A stretch of 64,000 nt of DNA from Exiguobacterium sibiricum 7-3. GTDB lineage: Bacteria > Bacillota > Bacilli > Exiguobacteriales > Exiguobacteriaceae. This document shows positions 15,710 to 25,772 of this stretch, one piece after another; position 1 is the first letter of the stretch, and each line of letters begins with the position of its first letter. The notes under the pieces were generated by a model. The model was not told the origin of the DNA. It saw only the letters and a list, made by a program, of their open reading frames with translations, and ran no database searches. The position numbers and the translations under genes are program-made. The DNA lies in contig NZ_KK211190.1 of assembly GCF_000620865.1 (NCBI RefSeq), positions 1,315,971-1,379,970 of the forward strand. The letters run 5' to 3'.

Positions 15710-18700
15710 ATGTCATTTCATCAAATACCGCAACGGCAAGGACTTTATGATCCGAGACAGGAACACGATGCATGTGGAATCGGAGTTTATGCTCATCGGA
15801 CCGGACGAGCAAGTCATGAAATCGTTCAAAACGCCTTGAAGATGTTGTGTCAGATGGAACATCGGGGGGGACAAGGGAGTGATGCGAAAACAGGCGACGG
15901 AGCCGGCATCCTCACGCAAATACCGGATCGTCTCTTCCGCCAAACGTTACGAAATATCAACTTACCGCAAAGTGGGGACTACGGGGTAATGATGATGTTT
16001 TTACCTCGAGAAGACCGGTTACGTCAACGATTGGAACGTGTTTTGGAATCGATCATCTTATCGGAAGGACAACGGTTGATTGAGTGGCGAACTGTCCCGG
16101 TTACGAACACGGTCATCGGAGATAAAGCACGTCAAACGGAACCTGTCATCCGCCAATGTTTTATCGAAGCGAAGAACGTGGAGGGATTAGCGTTCGAGCG
16201 GACATTGTTCTTGATTCGTCGACTGTTTGAGCGAGAGGCGGAGCAACACGGCATTGAACAATACGTCTTAAGCAGCTCAAGCGAGACGATCGTCTACAAA
16301 GGGCTTGTAACGACGGATCAACTCGGTTTGTATTTCGATGATCTGCAGGATGAACGGTATCAGTCCGGTTTCGCAATCGTCCACTCGAGATTCAGTACGA
16401 ACACGTTTCCGAGTTGGAAACGCGCCCATCCCAACCGCTATTTAATCCATAACGGAGAAATCAATACATTACAAGGGAACGTTCGGGCGATGCGGAGCCG
16501 GGAAAACGGGTTGGCCAAGACGACATACGGTCGTCGGGCGAAGGATGTGTTACCGATTTTGGACGAATCGGGCAGTGATTCCTCGATGCTTGATAATGCG
16601 TTTGAGTTTTTATATCTATCCGGATTGACGTTGGCGGAAACGGCATTGATGCTCGTGCCGGAACCGTTTGAACATGCAGAAGTCCGCCCGGCAAAACGGG
16701 CCTATTACGAATACCACAGCAGCATGATGGAACCGTGGGATGGTCCGTCAGCGATCGTCTTCACGAACGGGAAACAGATTGGTGCGACACTCGACCGCAA
16801 TGGTCTGCGACCTGCTCGGTATATGATGATGCGGGACGGTCATTTTATGTTATCTTCCGAATCCGGTGTTCTACCGATTGCGGAACACGATATTTTATTT
16901 AAGAAACGCCTTGTTCCGGGAGAATTGTTACTTCTTGATTTTGCATCTGGTCAATTGATTTCAGATGAAGAGGTCAAGCGTGAACTCGCGATGCGTCATC
17001 CGTATGCCGAGTGGTTGGCGGAAGAGATGATTTCTTTACCGACGGACGTTAATACGGAAGAGGTATCGAATCTCGGAACGTTACAACGATTATTTGGTTA
17101 CACACGGGAAGACATCGATCAATATTTGATTCCGTTGGTGGAAGAAAAAAAAGACCCGTTAGGTGCGATGGGAACGGATATCCCGCTTGCAGTCCTAAGT
17201 GAACGACCGCAATCACTGTTCCGGTATTTTAAACAATTATTCGCACAGGTGACGAATCCGCCGATTGATGCGTTGCGGGAACAAATCGTCACTTCGACGA
17301 TGACATGGCTCGGTCAGCAAGGGGAATTGCTGACACCGAACCGGCAAAATTGCCGCCGGATTCGTCTCGCATCACCGGTTCTCACGCCAACGGAAGCAAC
17401 GGCTTTAAAGCAGACGAAACTCGTTCATAAGACGCTTTCGACGGTATTTGACGGTCCGCTCGCGGAAGCACTCGAGGCGTTACTCGAGCAGGCTGTCCAT
17501 GCTGTCCGGGGTGGCTGTGAACTGTTGATTCTTTCCGACCGGAATGTCCGGCCAGGTGCTGTCCCGATGCCGATTCTTCTCGCTACGAGTGCCGTTCATC
17601 ATCATTTGATTCGGGAAGGTCTACGAACGAAAGTCAGTTTGATCATCGAAGGTGGCGAAGTCCGGGAAGTCCATCATTTTGCTGCCTTGGTCGGATACGG
17701 AGCAGATGCCATTCATCCTTATCTTGTCTACGCGACGTTACAGGATGCAATTGCCGAAACAATGCCGGACTATACGGAGCGATACCGGTCCGCGGTGACG
17801 GAGGGTGTGGTCAAAGTCATGTCCAAAATGGGCATTTCGACGGTATTCAGTTACCGGGGTGCACAAATTTTTGAGGCTGTTGGTATTTCCGAACAGGTCA
17901 TCGACCGTTACTTCACCGGAACCGTTTCGCAACTCGACGGTTTGACCCTACCATTGATTGAACAAGAAGCTCTTCGTCAACACGAAGAGGGAATCAAACG
18001 GACACGCCTCGAGTCCGGCAGTGTCTTCCGCTATCGGCACGACGGAGAACATCATGCGTTTAATCCGGCGACGATTCATTTGTTACAACATGCGTGCCGG
18101 ACCGGCCGGTATGACTTGTTCAAAATGTATTCATCCCGGATCCAGGAAGAACCGGCGACGTTTTTGCGTCATCTGATGTCTTTCCGGGAAACGGCACCGA
18201 TTCCACTTGAAGAAGTGGAACCTGTCAGTGAAATCGTCAAATATTTCAAGACGGGTGCGATGTCTTACGGTTCACTATCCAAAGAGGCGCACGAGACATT
18301 AGCGATTGCGATGAACCGGCTCGGCGGGAAAAGCAACAGCGGTGAAGGCGGCGAAGAAGAGGACCGGTATCATTTGGATGAAAACGGTGACTCCCGGATG
18401 AGCCGGATCAAACAGATTGCGTCAGGACGATTCGGTGTCACGAGTGATTACCTCGTCCATGCCGACGAACTGCAAATCAAGGTTGCGCAAGGAGCGAAGC
18501 CCGGAGAGGGCGGGCAGCTGCCGGGAGAAAAGGTGTATCCGTGGATTGCCCGTGTCCGTGCCTCGACACCGGGTGTCGGATTAATTTCACCTCCGCCTCA
18601 CCATGATATTTACTCAATCGAGGATTTGGCGCAGTTGATTCATGACTTGAAACGCGCGAATGATCGGGCGCGGATCAGTGTCAAACTGGTCGCAAAAGGC

Positions 18701-20188
18701 GGTGTCGGAACGATTGCTGCCGGCGTCGCCAAAGGGTTGGCCGATGTCATCGTCATCAGCGGTCACGATGGCGGGACCGGCGCTTCACCGAAAACCAGTA
18801 TCCAACATACGGGTTTACCATGGGAACTGGGCTTGGCCGAAACGCACCAGACGTTGGCCTTAAACGGATTACGGGACCGTGTCGTTCTGGAAACGGACGG
18901 AAAGTTATTGACGGGACGCGATGTCATCATCGCTGCGATGCTCGGTGCCAATGAATACGGCTTTGCCACGGCACCATTAATTGCCGTCGGCTGCATCATG
19001 ATGCGGGCCTGCCACCTCGATACGTGTCCGGTCGGTGTTGCGACACAAGATCCGAAATTGCGTGAGAAATTTACAGGATCGGCGGATCATGTTGTACATT
19101 TCATGGAATTTGTCGCCGAAGAAGTCCGTGAATATTTAGCACAACTCGGTGTGAGACGTTTAGCCGATTTAGTTGGTCGGACGGACCTGTTACAAACATC
19201 GGACCGGTTAAAGACACATTGGAAGGCATCCAGTCTCGATTTATCCCGTTTGTTCGTCATGCCGGGATATTCAGCAGAAAACCGGCAGTTCCAAGAGCAT
19301 CACGTCTCGGCTTCCTTTGACGGACGTGAACTGGAAACTGTCATCACGGATCAATCCTTCGTGGAACAACAAACCTTCAGCTTCCCGGTTACGAACACGG
19401 ACCGGGCAATTGGGACGAACACCGGATCACGCTTGACGCGACTCTACGGAGCGATGGGTCTTCCGACGGATCGTCTGACACTGAATCTGACAGGTTCTGC
19501 CGGTCAAAGTCTTGGGGCGTATATTCCACGCGGCATGACATTGAATGTGTCAGGAGATGCCAACGACTATGTCGGCAAGGGATTATCAGGGGGTGTCATC
19601 GCCGTTCGTCCGCAAGCAAAATCGAGTTTTGTCTCTTCGGATCAGGTCATCATCGGAAATGTCGCACTGTACGGGGCGACAAGCGGCGAACTTTACGTCA
19701 ATGGTCAAGCGGGGGAACGATTTGCTGTCCGGAACAGCGGGGCAACGGCAGTCGTTGAAGGGATTGGAAACCATGGTCTCGAGTATATGACGGGCGGAAG
19801 TGTCGTCATCCTGGGCGATGTCGGACTGAATTTTGCAGCCGGAATGTCAGGTGGTGTCGCGTATGTCTTACCAAAAGACGTCATACGTTTTAAGGCCCGG
19901 ATCAATCGGGAACTCGTCGTGACGGGAGCCGTTTCTGATCCGGAAGAGGCAACGCGGTTAAAAACATTCATTGAACGGCATGTCGCGCGGACGAACAGTG
20001 AACAAGGTCATGCCATCCTGGCAAACTGGGATCATGTCCTCAGCTCGTTCATCCGTGTCATTCCGACGACCTACCAAGCTGTGACGACTTTGATGGCAGG
20101 CTACGCGCAACAGGGGCACAATACGGAAGAAGCGATGTTGCTGGCATTCGAGACGCATATTGGACGCGGAACAGGAGGGAAAAAATGA
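15710..20188 (+). CDS. gltB: Glutamate synthase (NADPH) large subunit (gltA in Bacillus naming)
   Basis: 1492 residues, the standard length. The enzyme transfers the amide of glutamine to 2-oxoglutarate, giving two glutamates. The N-terminal glutaminase follows a 21-residue propeptide; the nucleophile is C22 in EHDACGIG. The central and FMN synthase domain includes GEGGEEEDRYH and SGHDGGTGASP. The 3Fe-4S cluster cysteines lie at about residues 1095-1107 in the C-x5-C-H-x3-C pattern, followed by PVGVATQ. The C-terminal GXGXG beta-helix domain is intact. TAGGAG precedes the ATG. The gene overlaps gltD by 4 nt. Confidence 0.97.
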   Translation: MSFHQIPQRQGLYDPRQEHDACGIGVYAHRTGRASHEIVQNALKMLCQMEHRGGQGSDAKTGDGAGILTQIPDRLFRQTLRNINLPQSGDYGVMMMFLPREDRLRQRLERVLESIILSEGQRLIEWRTVPVTNTVIGDKARQTEPVIRQCFIEAKNVEGLAFERTLFLIRRLFEREAEQHGIEQYVLSSSSETIVYKGLVTTDQLGLYFDDLQDERYQSGFAIVHSRFSTNTFPSWKRAHPNRYLIHNGEINTLQGNVRAMRSRENGLAKTTYGRRAKDVLPILDESGSDSSMLDNAFEFLYLSGLTLAETALMLVPEPFEHAEVRPAKRAYYEYHSSMMEPWDGPSAIVFTNGKQIGATLDRNGLRPARYMMMRDGHFMLSSESGVLPIAEHDILFKKRLVPGELLLLDFASGQLISDEEVKRELAMRHPYAEWLAEEMISLPTDVNTEEVSNLGTLQRLFGYTREDIDQYLIPLVEEKKDPLGAMGTDIPLAVLSERPQSLFRYFKQLFAQVTNPPIDALREQIVTSTMTWLGQQGELLTPNRQNCRRIRLASPVLTPTEATALKQTKLVHKTLSTVFDGPLAEALEALLEQAVHAVRGGCELLILSDRNVRPGAVPMPILLATSAVHHHLIREGLRTKVSLIIEGGEVREVHHFAALVGYGADAIHPYLVYATLQDAIAETMPDYTERYRSAVTEGVVKVMSKMGISTVFSYRGAQIFEAVGISEQVIDRYFTGTVSQLDGLTLPLIEQEALRQHEEGIKRTRLESGSVFRYRHDGEHHAFNPATIHLLQHACRTGRYDLFKMYSSRIQEEPATFLRHLMSFRETAPIPLEEVEPVSEIVKYFKTGAMSYGSLSKEAHETLAIAMNRLGGKSNSGEGGEEEDRYHLDENGDSRMSRIKQIASGRFGVTSDYLVHADELQIKVAQGAKPGEGGQLPGEKVYPWIARVRASTPGVGLISPPPHHDIYSIEDLAQLIHDLKRANDRARISVKLVAKGGVGTIAAGVAKGLADVIVISGHDGGTGASPKTSIQHTGLPWELGLAETHQTLALNGLRDRVVLETDGKLLTGRDVIIAAMLGANEYGFATAPLIAVGCIMMRACHLDTCPVGVATQDPKLREKFTGSADHVVHFMEFVAEEVREYLAQLGVRRLADLVGRTDLLQTSDRLKTHWKASSLDLSRLFVMPGYSAENRQFQEHHVSASFDGRELETVITDQSFVEQQTFSFPVTNTDRAIGTNTGSRLTRLYGAMGLPTDRLTLNLTGSAGQSLGAYIPRGMTLNVSGDANDYVGKGLSGGVIAVRPQAKSSFVSSDQVIIGNVALYGATSGELYVNGQAGERFAVRNSGATAVVEGIGNHGLEYMTGGSVVILGDVGLNFAAGMSGGVAYVLPKDVIRFKARINRELVVTGAVSDPEEATRLKTFIERHVARTNSEQGHAILANWDHVLSSFIRVIPTTYQAVTTLMAGYAQQGHNTEEAMLLAFETHIGRGTGGKK

Positions 20189-21654
20189 AGAGACGGGATC
20201 AATTCATGAACGTTCCTCGCCAGGCAGGCAAGGAACGTGACAGCAGGGAACGAGTCGGAGATTTTAATGAGTACAAAGAACGTTTTTCTGAAGCGGAAGC
20301 GTCGGAGCAGGCCAGCCGTTGTATGGATTGCGGGACACCGTTTTGCCATGTTGGTGAGACATATGGACAAGTCAAAATCGGTTGTCCGGTCTACAACTTA
20401 ATTCCCGAGTGGAATGTACTCGTCGAACAAGGGAATTTCCATGAAGCTCTTCAGCGGCTCCAAGAGACAAATAACTTTCCGGAATTCACAGGCCGGGTCT
20501 GTCCCGCGCCTTGTGAAGGATCGTGTACGCTTTCCATCAACGAACCTGCCGTCACAATCAAGCACATCGAACGGACCATCATCGATATCGGTTTTGAAAA
20601 AGGATGGGTCCAACCACGTATTCCGTCGGTCAGAAGTCAACACCGGATTGCAATCGTCGGTTCAGGGCCGGCCGGCTTAGCGGCAGCCGATCAATTGAAC
20701 CAAGCGGGGCATCACGTGACGGTGTTTGAACGCGAAGATCAAATTGGCGGATTATTGACATATGGGATTCCGGCGATGAAACTCTCGAAAGAGATTGTCG
20801 CCCGTCGTGTCCTCCTGCTTGAGACGGAAGGGATCACGTTCAAAACCGGTGTCAACATCGGTCTTGATCTATCACTGGATCAGCTGGAAGCCGATTACGA
20901 TGCCGTCATCCTCTGTGTCGGCGCAACCGAACCACGAAAAATACAAGACGCGCCGAGTCAAGGTGTCGGATACGCAATGGATTATTTGACGAGCGCGACG
21001 CGGCAACTTCTGACAGGACAATCGTTAATCGACCTGCATGATACACGAGGAAAAGATGTCCTCGTCATCGGAGGCGGTGACACGGGAGCGGACTGTGTGG
21101 CGACGGCACTGCGGCAAGGCTGTCGATCCGTCGTCCAGTTCGGGAAACACGAGATGCCGGGTTCGGAACGGACACCGGACAACATGTGGCCGGATACACC
21201 GAATCTGTACAGCCTCGATTATGGTTATGAGGAAGCGCTTGTTCAATTCGGCCGTGATCCACGAGAATACTTGATTGCGATTGAGCGTTACACGACGGAT
21301 GAAGTCGGACGATTAACCGGCGTTTGGACGATTCATAATGAAAAAATCCGCCATGCCGACGGACAGATTGAGTTTCAGAAGCTTCCCGGCACCGAAAAAT
21401 ATTATCCGGTCGATACGATGTTGATTGCAATCGGGTTCAGCGGCGTCGAGCAGGATGTGTTACGGCACTTACCGGTTGAGACACGAAACGGCAAGATAAA
21501 AACGCAGTCGTACGCGACTGACCGACCGGGTGTATTTGCTGCCGGCGATGCCCGGCGTGGTCAGTCCTTGATTGTTTGGGCCATCCGGGAAGGACGGGAA
21601 GTCGCTGAAAAAGTTGAGCAACATCTCTTGACCTTGCACCAGCAAACCGGTTAA
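20185..21654 (+). CDS. gltD: Glutamate synthase (NADPH) small subunit (gltB in Bacillus naming)
   Basis: 489 residues. Flavoprotein that passes electrons from NADPH through FAD and 4Fe-4S centres to the large subunit. The N-terminal cysteine clusters are RCMDCGTPFC, GCPVYN and GRVCPAPCEGSC. The FAD-binding GSGPAGLAAADQL starts near residue 157 and the NADPH-binding GGGDTGADC near 296. The C-terminal FAD motif GVFAAGDARRGQSLIVWAI is present. The ATGA overlap with gltB shows coupling. A strong terminator ends the operon. Confidence 0.96.
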   Translation: MKRRDQFMNVPRQAGKERDSRERVGDFNEYKERFSEAEASEQASRCMDCGTPFCHVGETYGQVKIGCPVYNLIPEWNVLVEQGNFHEALQRLQETNNFPEFTGRVCPAPCEGSCTLSINEPAVTIKHIERTIIDIGFEKGWVQPRIPSVRSQHRIAIVGSGPAGLAAADQLNQAGHHVTVFEREDQIGGLLTYGIPAMKLSKEIVARRVLLLETEGITFKTGVNIGLDLSLDQLEADYDAVILCVGATEPRKIQDAPSQGVGYAMDYLTSATRQLLTGQSLIDLHDTRGKDVLVIGGGDTGADCVATALRQGCRSVVQFGKHEMPGSERTPDNMWPDTPNLYSLDYGYEEALVQFGRDPREYLIAIERYTTDEVGRLTGVWTIHNEKIRHADGQIEFQKLPGTEKYYPVDTMLIAIGFSGVEQDVLRHLPVETRNGKIKTQSYATDRPGVFAAGDARRGQSLIVWAIREGREVAEKVEQHLLTLHQQTG

Positions 21655-21669
21655 ACGGTACTAAAAATC

Positions 21670-21713
21670 AAAAAACGTTCGAGACTCCTCTCAGGGAGAT
21701 TCGAACGTTTTTT
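21670..21713 (+). terminator. Terminator of gltBD
   Basis: 13-bp perfect stem AAAAAACGTTCGA and its complement, with inner pairing CTCC/GGAG and a T tail. Confidence 0.92.
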
Positions 21714-21781
21714 GGTTTGTCATGAATGTTGGACAATCTAAAAAAAAGAAAATCGATAAACCGGTTTATCTTCTACCCATT

Positions 21782-21795
21782 TAGAAGCGCTTTCA
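21782..21795 (+). promoter_or_regulatory. cre-like site upstream of the mtl regulator genes
   Basis: TAGAAGCGCTTTCA matches the cre core (AAGCGCTTTCA) but differs at two consensus positions. It lies 30 nt before the EIIB-like gene, so catabolite control of mtlR expression is plausible. Confidence 0.5.
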
Positions 21796-21824
21796 GCTAG
21801 GATGAAAGAGGAGGAGTGATCAGG

Positions 21825-22118
21825 ATGGATGCAATCAATATTATTTTTGTCTGCGAATCAGGGTTGGTCAGCAGTGTCATGGGGGCAAAAGTCTTACGGG
21901 ATCGATTACAAAAAGAACGGCTGCACGTGACTGTCGAGACGTGCCGGGCGAAAGAAATTCCGAGGGGTACCAATTTTTTAATCGGACCCCGACAAATCGT
22001 ATCCCATCTCCAACTGGATTCCGCGTGTCGGGTATTTGCCGTCGATCATCTGTTGGCAGCGGCGTCCTATGATGATTTAATTGACACCATTAGAAACGAG
22101 TTGATGCAAAGTGACTGA
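21825..22118 (+). CDS. Stand-alone mannitol-type PTS EIIB-like protein
   Basis: 97 residues, a single EIIB domain. The phosphorylation loop is FVCESGLVSSVMGAKVLRDRL with C10, clearly parallel to CDAGMGSSAMGASVLR in the MtlA of this operon, while the rest has diverged. AGGAGGAG lies 8 nt before ATG 21825; a GTG at 21816 is less well placed. Its last 8 nt overlap the start of mtlR, so the two are translationally coupled. MtlR and MtlA each have their own EIIB, so this copy is extra. It may be a phosphate donor or partner for MtlR, which is inference. Confidence 0.7.
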   Translation: MDAINIIFVCESGLVSSVMGAKVLRDRLQKERLHVTVETCRAKEIPRGTNFLIGPRQIVSHLQLDSACRVFAVDHLLAAASYDDLIDTIRNELMQSD

Positions 22119-24147
22119 TTTTACGGCCCGTGAGCGGGAAATCTTATTTTATTTACTGACGAAATCAGAACCGGTTCAAATTCAGGAAATCGCAGAGGCA
22201 CTCGAAACCTCGGAACGAACGATTCAACGGGAACGTGAGCGGCTCGGACAAACAGTAGCGCCGTTCCGACTAGAAATGATTTACGTCCGGGGACGGGGCT
22301 TACAGTTGAGTGGCGATGAGGGGCATAAGCGGGAACTTCGTGAAGCGTTACTGTTATCGCATCGCCAGTTACCTTCGGCGGAAGATCGGCAGGTTGAACT
22401 CGCATATCGCCTCTTACAAGAGCAAGGAATGATCAAACTGCAGGCTTTGGCACATGCCATGTACATCGCTCCGAGTACCATCAGTCAAGATTTGGAACGG
22501 ATTGATGAATGGTTTTGTCAGTATGCGCTGGAGTTAAAACGTAAAAAAGGATTAGGAGCGGAAGTCATCGGTGAAGAAATCAGCAAACGACGGCTGATGG
22601 TATCGTTGATTTTCACCCAATGGGATGTTTTGTCCTTTTATCGCTTTCTTCAGGGGCATATCGATCAACTGCCTCATTTACTTCATACCCAACAGAGGGA
22701 GTGGATTGAGGCGATTAATCAATCGTATGCCGTCATTGCTCCTTTGACGAAACAACAGGATATCAGTGATCGCCTTCTGATGCGGGCGGCGCTGAGTTTA
22801 GCGGTTCAAGCAATCCGGATGGACCAGTTTCCGATGGTCTATGAACTGAAAGCTTATCCGCTCGAAGTCCTGCATCATGTCGATACGCTTCAACGACGGT
22901 TGCCGTATGCCTTATCGATTGCCGAGCGGCAGTGGATTTCTGAGGAATTACGGAATTTTCAACAAGATCAGCTGGAGACCAGCGAAGAGTTGGTCATTCG
23001 ATTACGTGTCAAACGACTCATCGAACAAGTCTCTTTATTGTATGGAGAAGCATTTATGGAAGACCAGGCACTCGAACACGGTTTAGTCAGCCACATCATG
23101 TCATATACGAAACAAAACATCGTTAACCCGTCCTATGTCATTAAACAAATCGAACGGGAGTATCCTCGTTTGTTTGATGCTGTCAAACAAGCGGCTGAAT
23201 TCGTCTTCAACGATCAAACGTTTGCGGATTATGACTTAGCGTTCTGGGTGATGCATTTTGGTGCCGTTTTAAGTAAACCGTTACCGAAAACGCCCTATCG
23301 TGTTCTTGTCGTCTGTTCGGCGGGACTGGGGTCATCTAAATTATTGATGAACCGGTTACGGCAAGAATTTACTGAACTGGAGCAAGTCGAAAGTTCGTCC
23401 CTCTTTGGAATCGGCCGTCTCCAGTTGAAGGATTACGATTTCGTGTTATCGACGGTGCCGTTACCGGATATTAGTCAACCGCATCTGCTCGTGAACCCCT
23501 TACTGCCAAAGGAAGAGGTTGATCGAATCCGGAAATTGCTCGTTTCCTTACCTAAATCCTTTCAATCCGCTCCCCGTAAGGAGTCATCAGGCTGGCTGGA
23601 TTTGTCCCGATTGGAAGAATTGGTCAAGACGGCAAGGCAATTAAGTGACGCCTTTTCCATTGAAACGATTTCCGCACAGACAGAAGGGTTAGAAGAAATT
23701 CTCCTCGAAATCAGCAACGGACTGGTCGATAAAAACGTGACCTCATCGGCCGTTCAGTTGTCGGCGCAACTGTTACGACGTCATGAAATGTCCGGACTCG
23801 GGATTCCAGGAACACGACTGGCCTTGTTCCACGGCCGCGATCATTCCATTCACCGGGGAGGATTCTTCATCTATGAGCTCGAGCAACCGGTTGAGCTGCT
23901 CGGGATGGATCAAGCGATTCAACCGGTCGAACGGATTTTAGTTCTGGCAGCACCGGAAGAAGCGACGGATCAGCTGTTGCAACTACTGAGTTCGATTAGT
24001 GGCGCCATCATTGAAAATGATGCGCAAACCCACCAATTCGAGTACGGGGATGTCCATCAACTCGAGCAGGTCTTGAACCGGACGTTCCGGAAAGTCATTG
24101 AAAGAGAATTGGAGACGATCGAGCAAACGATTGATTTTTCATTGTGA
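22111..24147 (+). CDS. mtlR: Mannitol operon activator (HTH-PRD-EIIB-EIIA)
   Basis: 678 residues. Domain order: two helix-turn-helix units (about 3-50 and 100-130), PRD1 and PRD2 (about 180-390), an EIIB-Gat-like domain (397-480, C402 in VVCSAGLGSSK) and an EIIA-Mtl-like domain (from about 525, probable phospho-site H574 in LALFHGRDH). In Bacillus, MtlR activates the mtl genes when PRD2 is phosphorylated by HPr and the EIIB cysteine is unphosphorylated (family knowledge). It starts with GTG overlapping the EIIB-like gene. A terminator separates it from mtlA. Confidence 0.93.
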   Translation: MTDFTAREREILFYLLTKSEPVQIQEIAEALETSERTIQRERERLGQTVAPFRLEMIYVRGRGLQLSGDEGHKRELREALLLSHRQLPSAEDRQVELAYRLLQEQGMIKLQALAHAMYIAPSTISQDLERIDEWFCQYALELKRKKGLGAEVIGEEISKRRLMVSLIFTQWDVLSFYRFLQGHIDQLPHLLHTQQREWIEAINQSYAVIAPLTKQQDISDRLLMRAALSLAVQAIRMDQFPMVYELKAYPLEVLHHVDTLQRRLPYALSIAERQWISEELRNFQQDQLETSEELVIRLRVKRLIEQVSLLYGEAFMEDQALEHGLVSHIMSYTKQNIVNPSYVIKQIEREYPRLFDAVKQAAEFVFNDQTFADYDLAFWVMHFGAVLSKPLPKTPYRVLVVCSAGLGSSKLLMNRLRQEFTELEQVESSSLFGIGRLQLKDYDFVLSTVPLPDISQPHLLVNPLLPKEEVDRIRKLLVSLPKSFQSAPRKESSGWLDLSRLEELVKTARQLSDAFSIETISAQTEGLEEILLEISNGLVDKNVTSSAVQLSAQLLRRHEMSGLGIPGTRLALFHGRDHSIHRGGFFIYELEQPVELLGMDQAIQPVERILVLAAPEEATDQLLQLLSSISGAIIENDAQTHQFEYGDVHQLEQVLNRTFRKVIERELETIEQTIDFSL

Positions 24148-24158
24148 CCGCAAATCGG

Positions 24159-24192
24159 AAGAACCATTCGTTGATACGGATGGTTCTTTTAG
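24159..24192 (+). terminator. Terminator of mtlR
   Basis: AAGAACCAT/ATGGTTCTT stem with 11-nt loop, then four T. It is shorter than most in this window, so some read-through to mtlA is possible. Confidence 0.7.
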
Positions 24193-24232
24193 TCTTGTCC
24201 AAGAAGGCTGCCAAAACGTGAACTAGGAAAGA

Positions 24233-24262
24233 TTGAGTAAGCGTTTCCAAAGCGCATACAAT
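24233..24262 (+). promoter_or_regulatory. mtlA promoter with an overlapping cre-like site
   Basis: TTGAGT (24233-24238), 18-nt spacer and TACAAT (24257-24262). AGTAAGCGTTTCCA (24236-24249) within the promoter fits the cre core with two mismatches. CcpA binding there would block RNA polymerase. Confidence 0.6.
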
Positions 24263-24316
24263 AAGGGCATAGCAAAGCACTTATCATACGATGCAAACGA
24301 AATGGAGGGTACACCA

Positions 24317-25750
24317 ATGACAACAACACAAGCAGGAAAGCGCGGATTGCGTGTCCAGGTTCAACGGTTCGGAAGTTTCCTCAGCGGGATGGTCATGCCA
24401 AACATCGGCGCATTCATCGCCTGGGGAATCATTACGGCGTTATTCATTCCAACCGGGTGGGCACCGAATAAAAGTCTGGCAGAATTAGTCGGTCCGACGA
24501 TCACGTATCTGTTACCGCTGCTGATTGGATTTACCGGCGGGAAATTGATGCATGATGTCCGGGGAGGAGTCGTCGGGGCACTGGCGACGATGGGCGTCAT
24601 CGTCGGAACCGAAATCCCGATGTTCCTTGGCGCAATGGTCATGGGACCACTTGGTGGATTTACGATTAAGAAATTTGATCAGCTGATTGAAGGGAAAATC
24701 AAACCGGGTCTTGAGATGCTCGTCAACAACTTCTCGGTCGGGATTATCGGCGGTTTGTTGATGATCGGCGGATTTAAACTGTTCGGACCACTGATGACAG
24801 GACTGGACGATATCATGGCAGCGGCAGTCGGAGCCATTGTCAGTGCACACCTGTTACCGCTCGCCAGTCTGTTCATTGAACCGGCTAAAATCTTGTTCCT
24901 GAACAATGCAATCAACCACGGGATTTTAAGTCCGCTCGGGTTGGATCAAGTCAGTGAAGCCGGAAAATCGGTTCTGTTTTTACTCGAAGCCAATCCAGGT
25001 CCTGGTTTCGGTTTGTTACTTGCATATTCGGTCTTCGGTTCCGGAGCAGCGAAAAAGACGGCTCCAGGGGCAGCATTCATCCAATTCATCGGCGGGATTC
25101 ATGAAATTTACTTCCCGTATGTATTGATGAAACCCGTCCTCTTGCTCGCGATGATTGCCGGAGGAATGAGCGGTATCCTAACATTCGTCTTATTTGATGT
25201 CGGTCTTGTCGCACCTGCTTCACCGGGAAGCATCATTGCGGTCCTCGCGATGGCATCCCGCGGTTCATATATCGGACTCGTTGCCGGAATCCTAATTTCC
25301 GCATCGGTGACATTCGTCGTATCAGCAGTCTTACTGAAAACAAGCAAAGCAAAAGAAACATCACTTGAAGAAGCGACGGCTAATGTCAGCGCGATGAAAG
25401 GCAAGAATTCAATTGCTTCCTCGCTCGTCTCTGCTGAATCGGCCACTTCGTTAGCAGAAGTAGAACACATCATTTTTGCCTGCGATGCCGGAATGGGATC
25501 GAGTGCGATGGGCGCATCCGTCTTACGTAACAAAATCAATAAAGCCGGACTGCCGATCAAAGTGACGAACACGTCAATCAGTCAACTTCCGAAAGATGCC
25601 GAGTTCATCATTACGCACCAGGATTTGACGCAACGGGCGAAGGAACAAGTGCCGCAAGCCGAACACCGTTCCGTCGAAAACTTCTTGAATGCGGGTTACT
25701 ATGATCAACTGGTTCATGAAATCGAAACTGCACGAAATAAAATTTCTTAA
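24317..25750 (+). CDS. mtlA: Mannitol-specific PTS permease, EIICB
   Basis: 477 residues. The EIIC membrane part (about 20-345, eight or so helices) carries GFTGGKLMHDVRGG and the conserved GGIHEIYFPYVLMKP loop. It is followed by an EIIB domain with phospho-Cys C389 in ACDAGMGSSAMGASVLR. It imports mannitol as mannitol-1-phosphate. Length equals that of Geobacillus-type MtlA without fused EIIA. GGAGGG lies 8 nt before ATG 24317; the longer open frame from 24233 begins inside the promoter. It precedes mtlF and mtlD in one operon. Confidence 0.96.
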   Translation: MTTTQAGKRGLRVQVQRFGSFLSGMVMPNIGAFIAWGIITALFIPTGWAPNKSLAELVGPTITYLLPLLIGFTGGKLMHDVRGGVVGALATMGVIVGTEIPMFLGAMVMGPLGGFTIKKFDQLIEGKIKPGLEMLVNNFSVGIIGGLLMIGGFKLFGPLMTGLDDIMAAAVGAIVSAHLLPLASLFIEPAKILFLNNAINHGILSPLGLDQVSEAGKSVLFLLEANPGPGFGLLLAYSVFGSGAAKKTAPGAAFIQFIGGIHEIYFPYVLMKPVLLLAMIAGGMSGILTFVLFDVGLVAPASPGSIIAVLAMASRGSYIGLVAGILISASVTFVVSAVLLKTSKAKETSLEEATANVSAMKGKNSIASSLVSAESATSLAEVEHIIFACDAGMGSSAMGASVLRNKINKAGLPIKVTNTSISQLPKDAEFIITHQDLTQRAKEQVPQAEHRSVENFLNAGYYDQLVHEIETARNKIS

Positions 25751-25772
25751 AAAAATAGACAGGAGTGGATGA

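Noticed and set aside
25108-25572. 154-residue open frame antisense to mtlA
   Set aside because: Shadow of the conserved mtlA reading frame, without start signals or family similarity.
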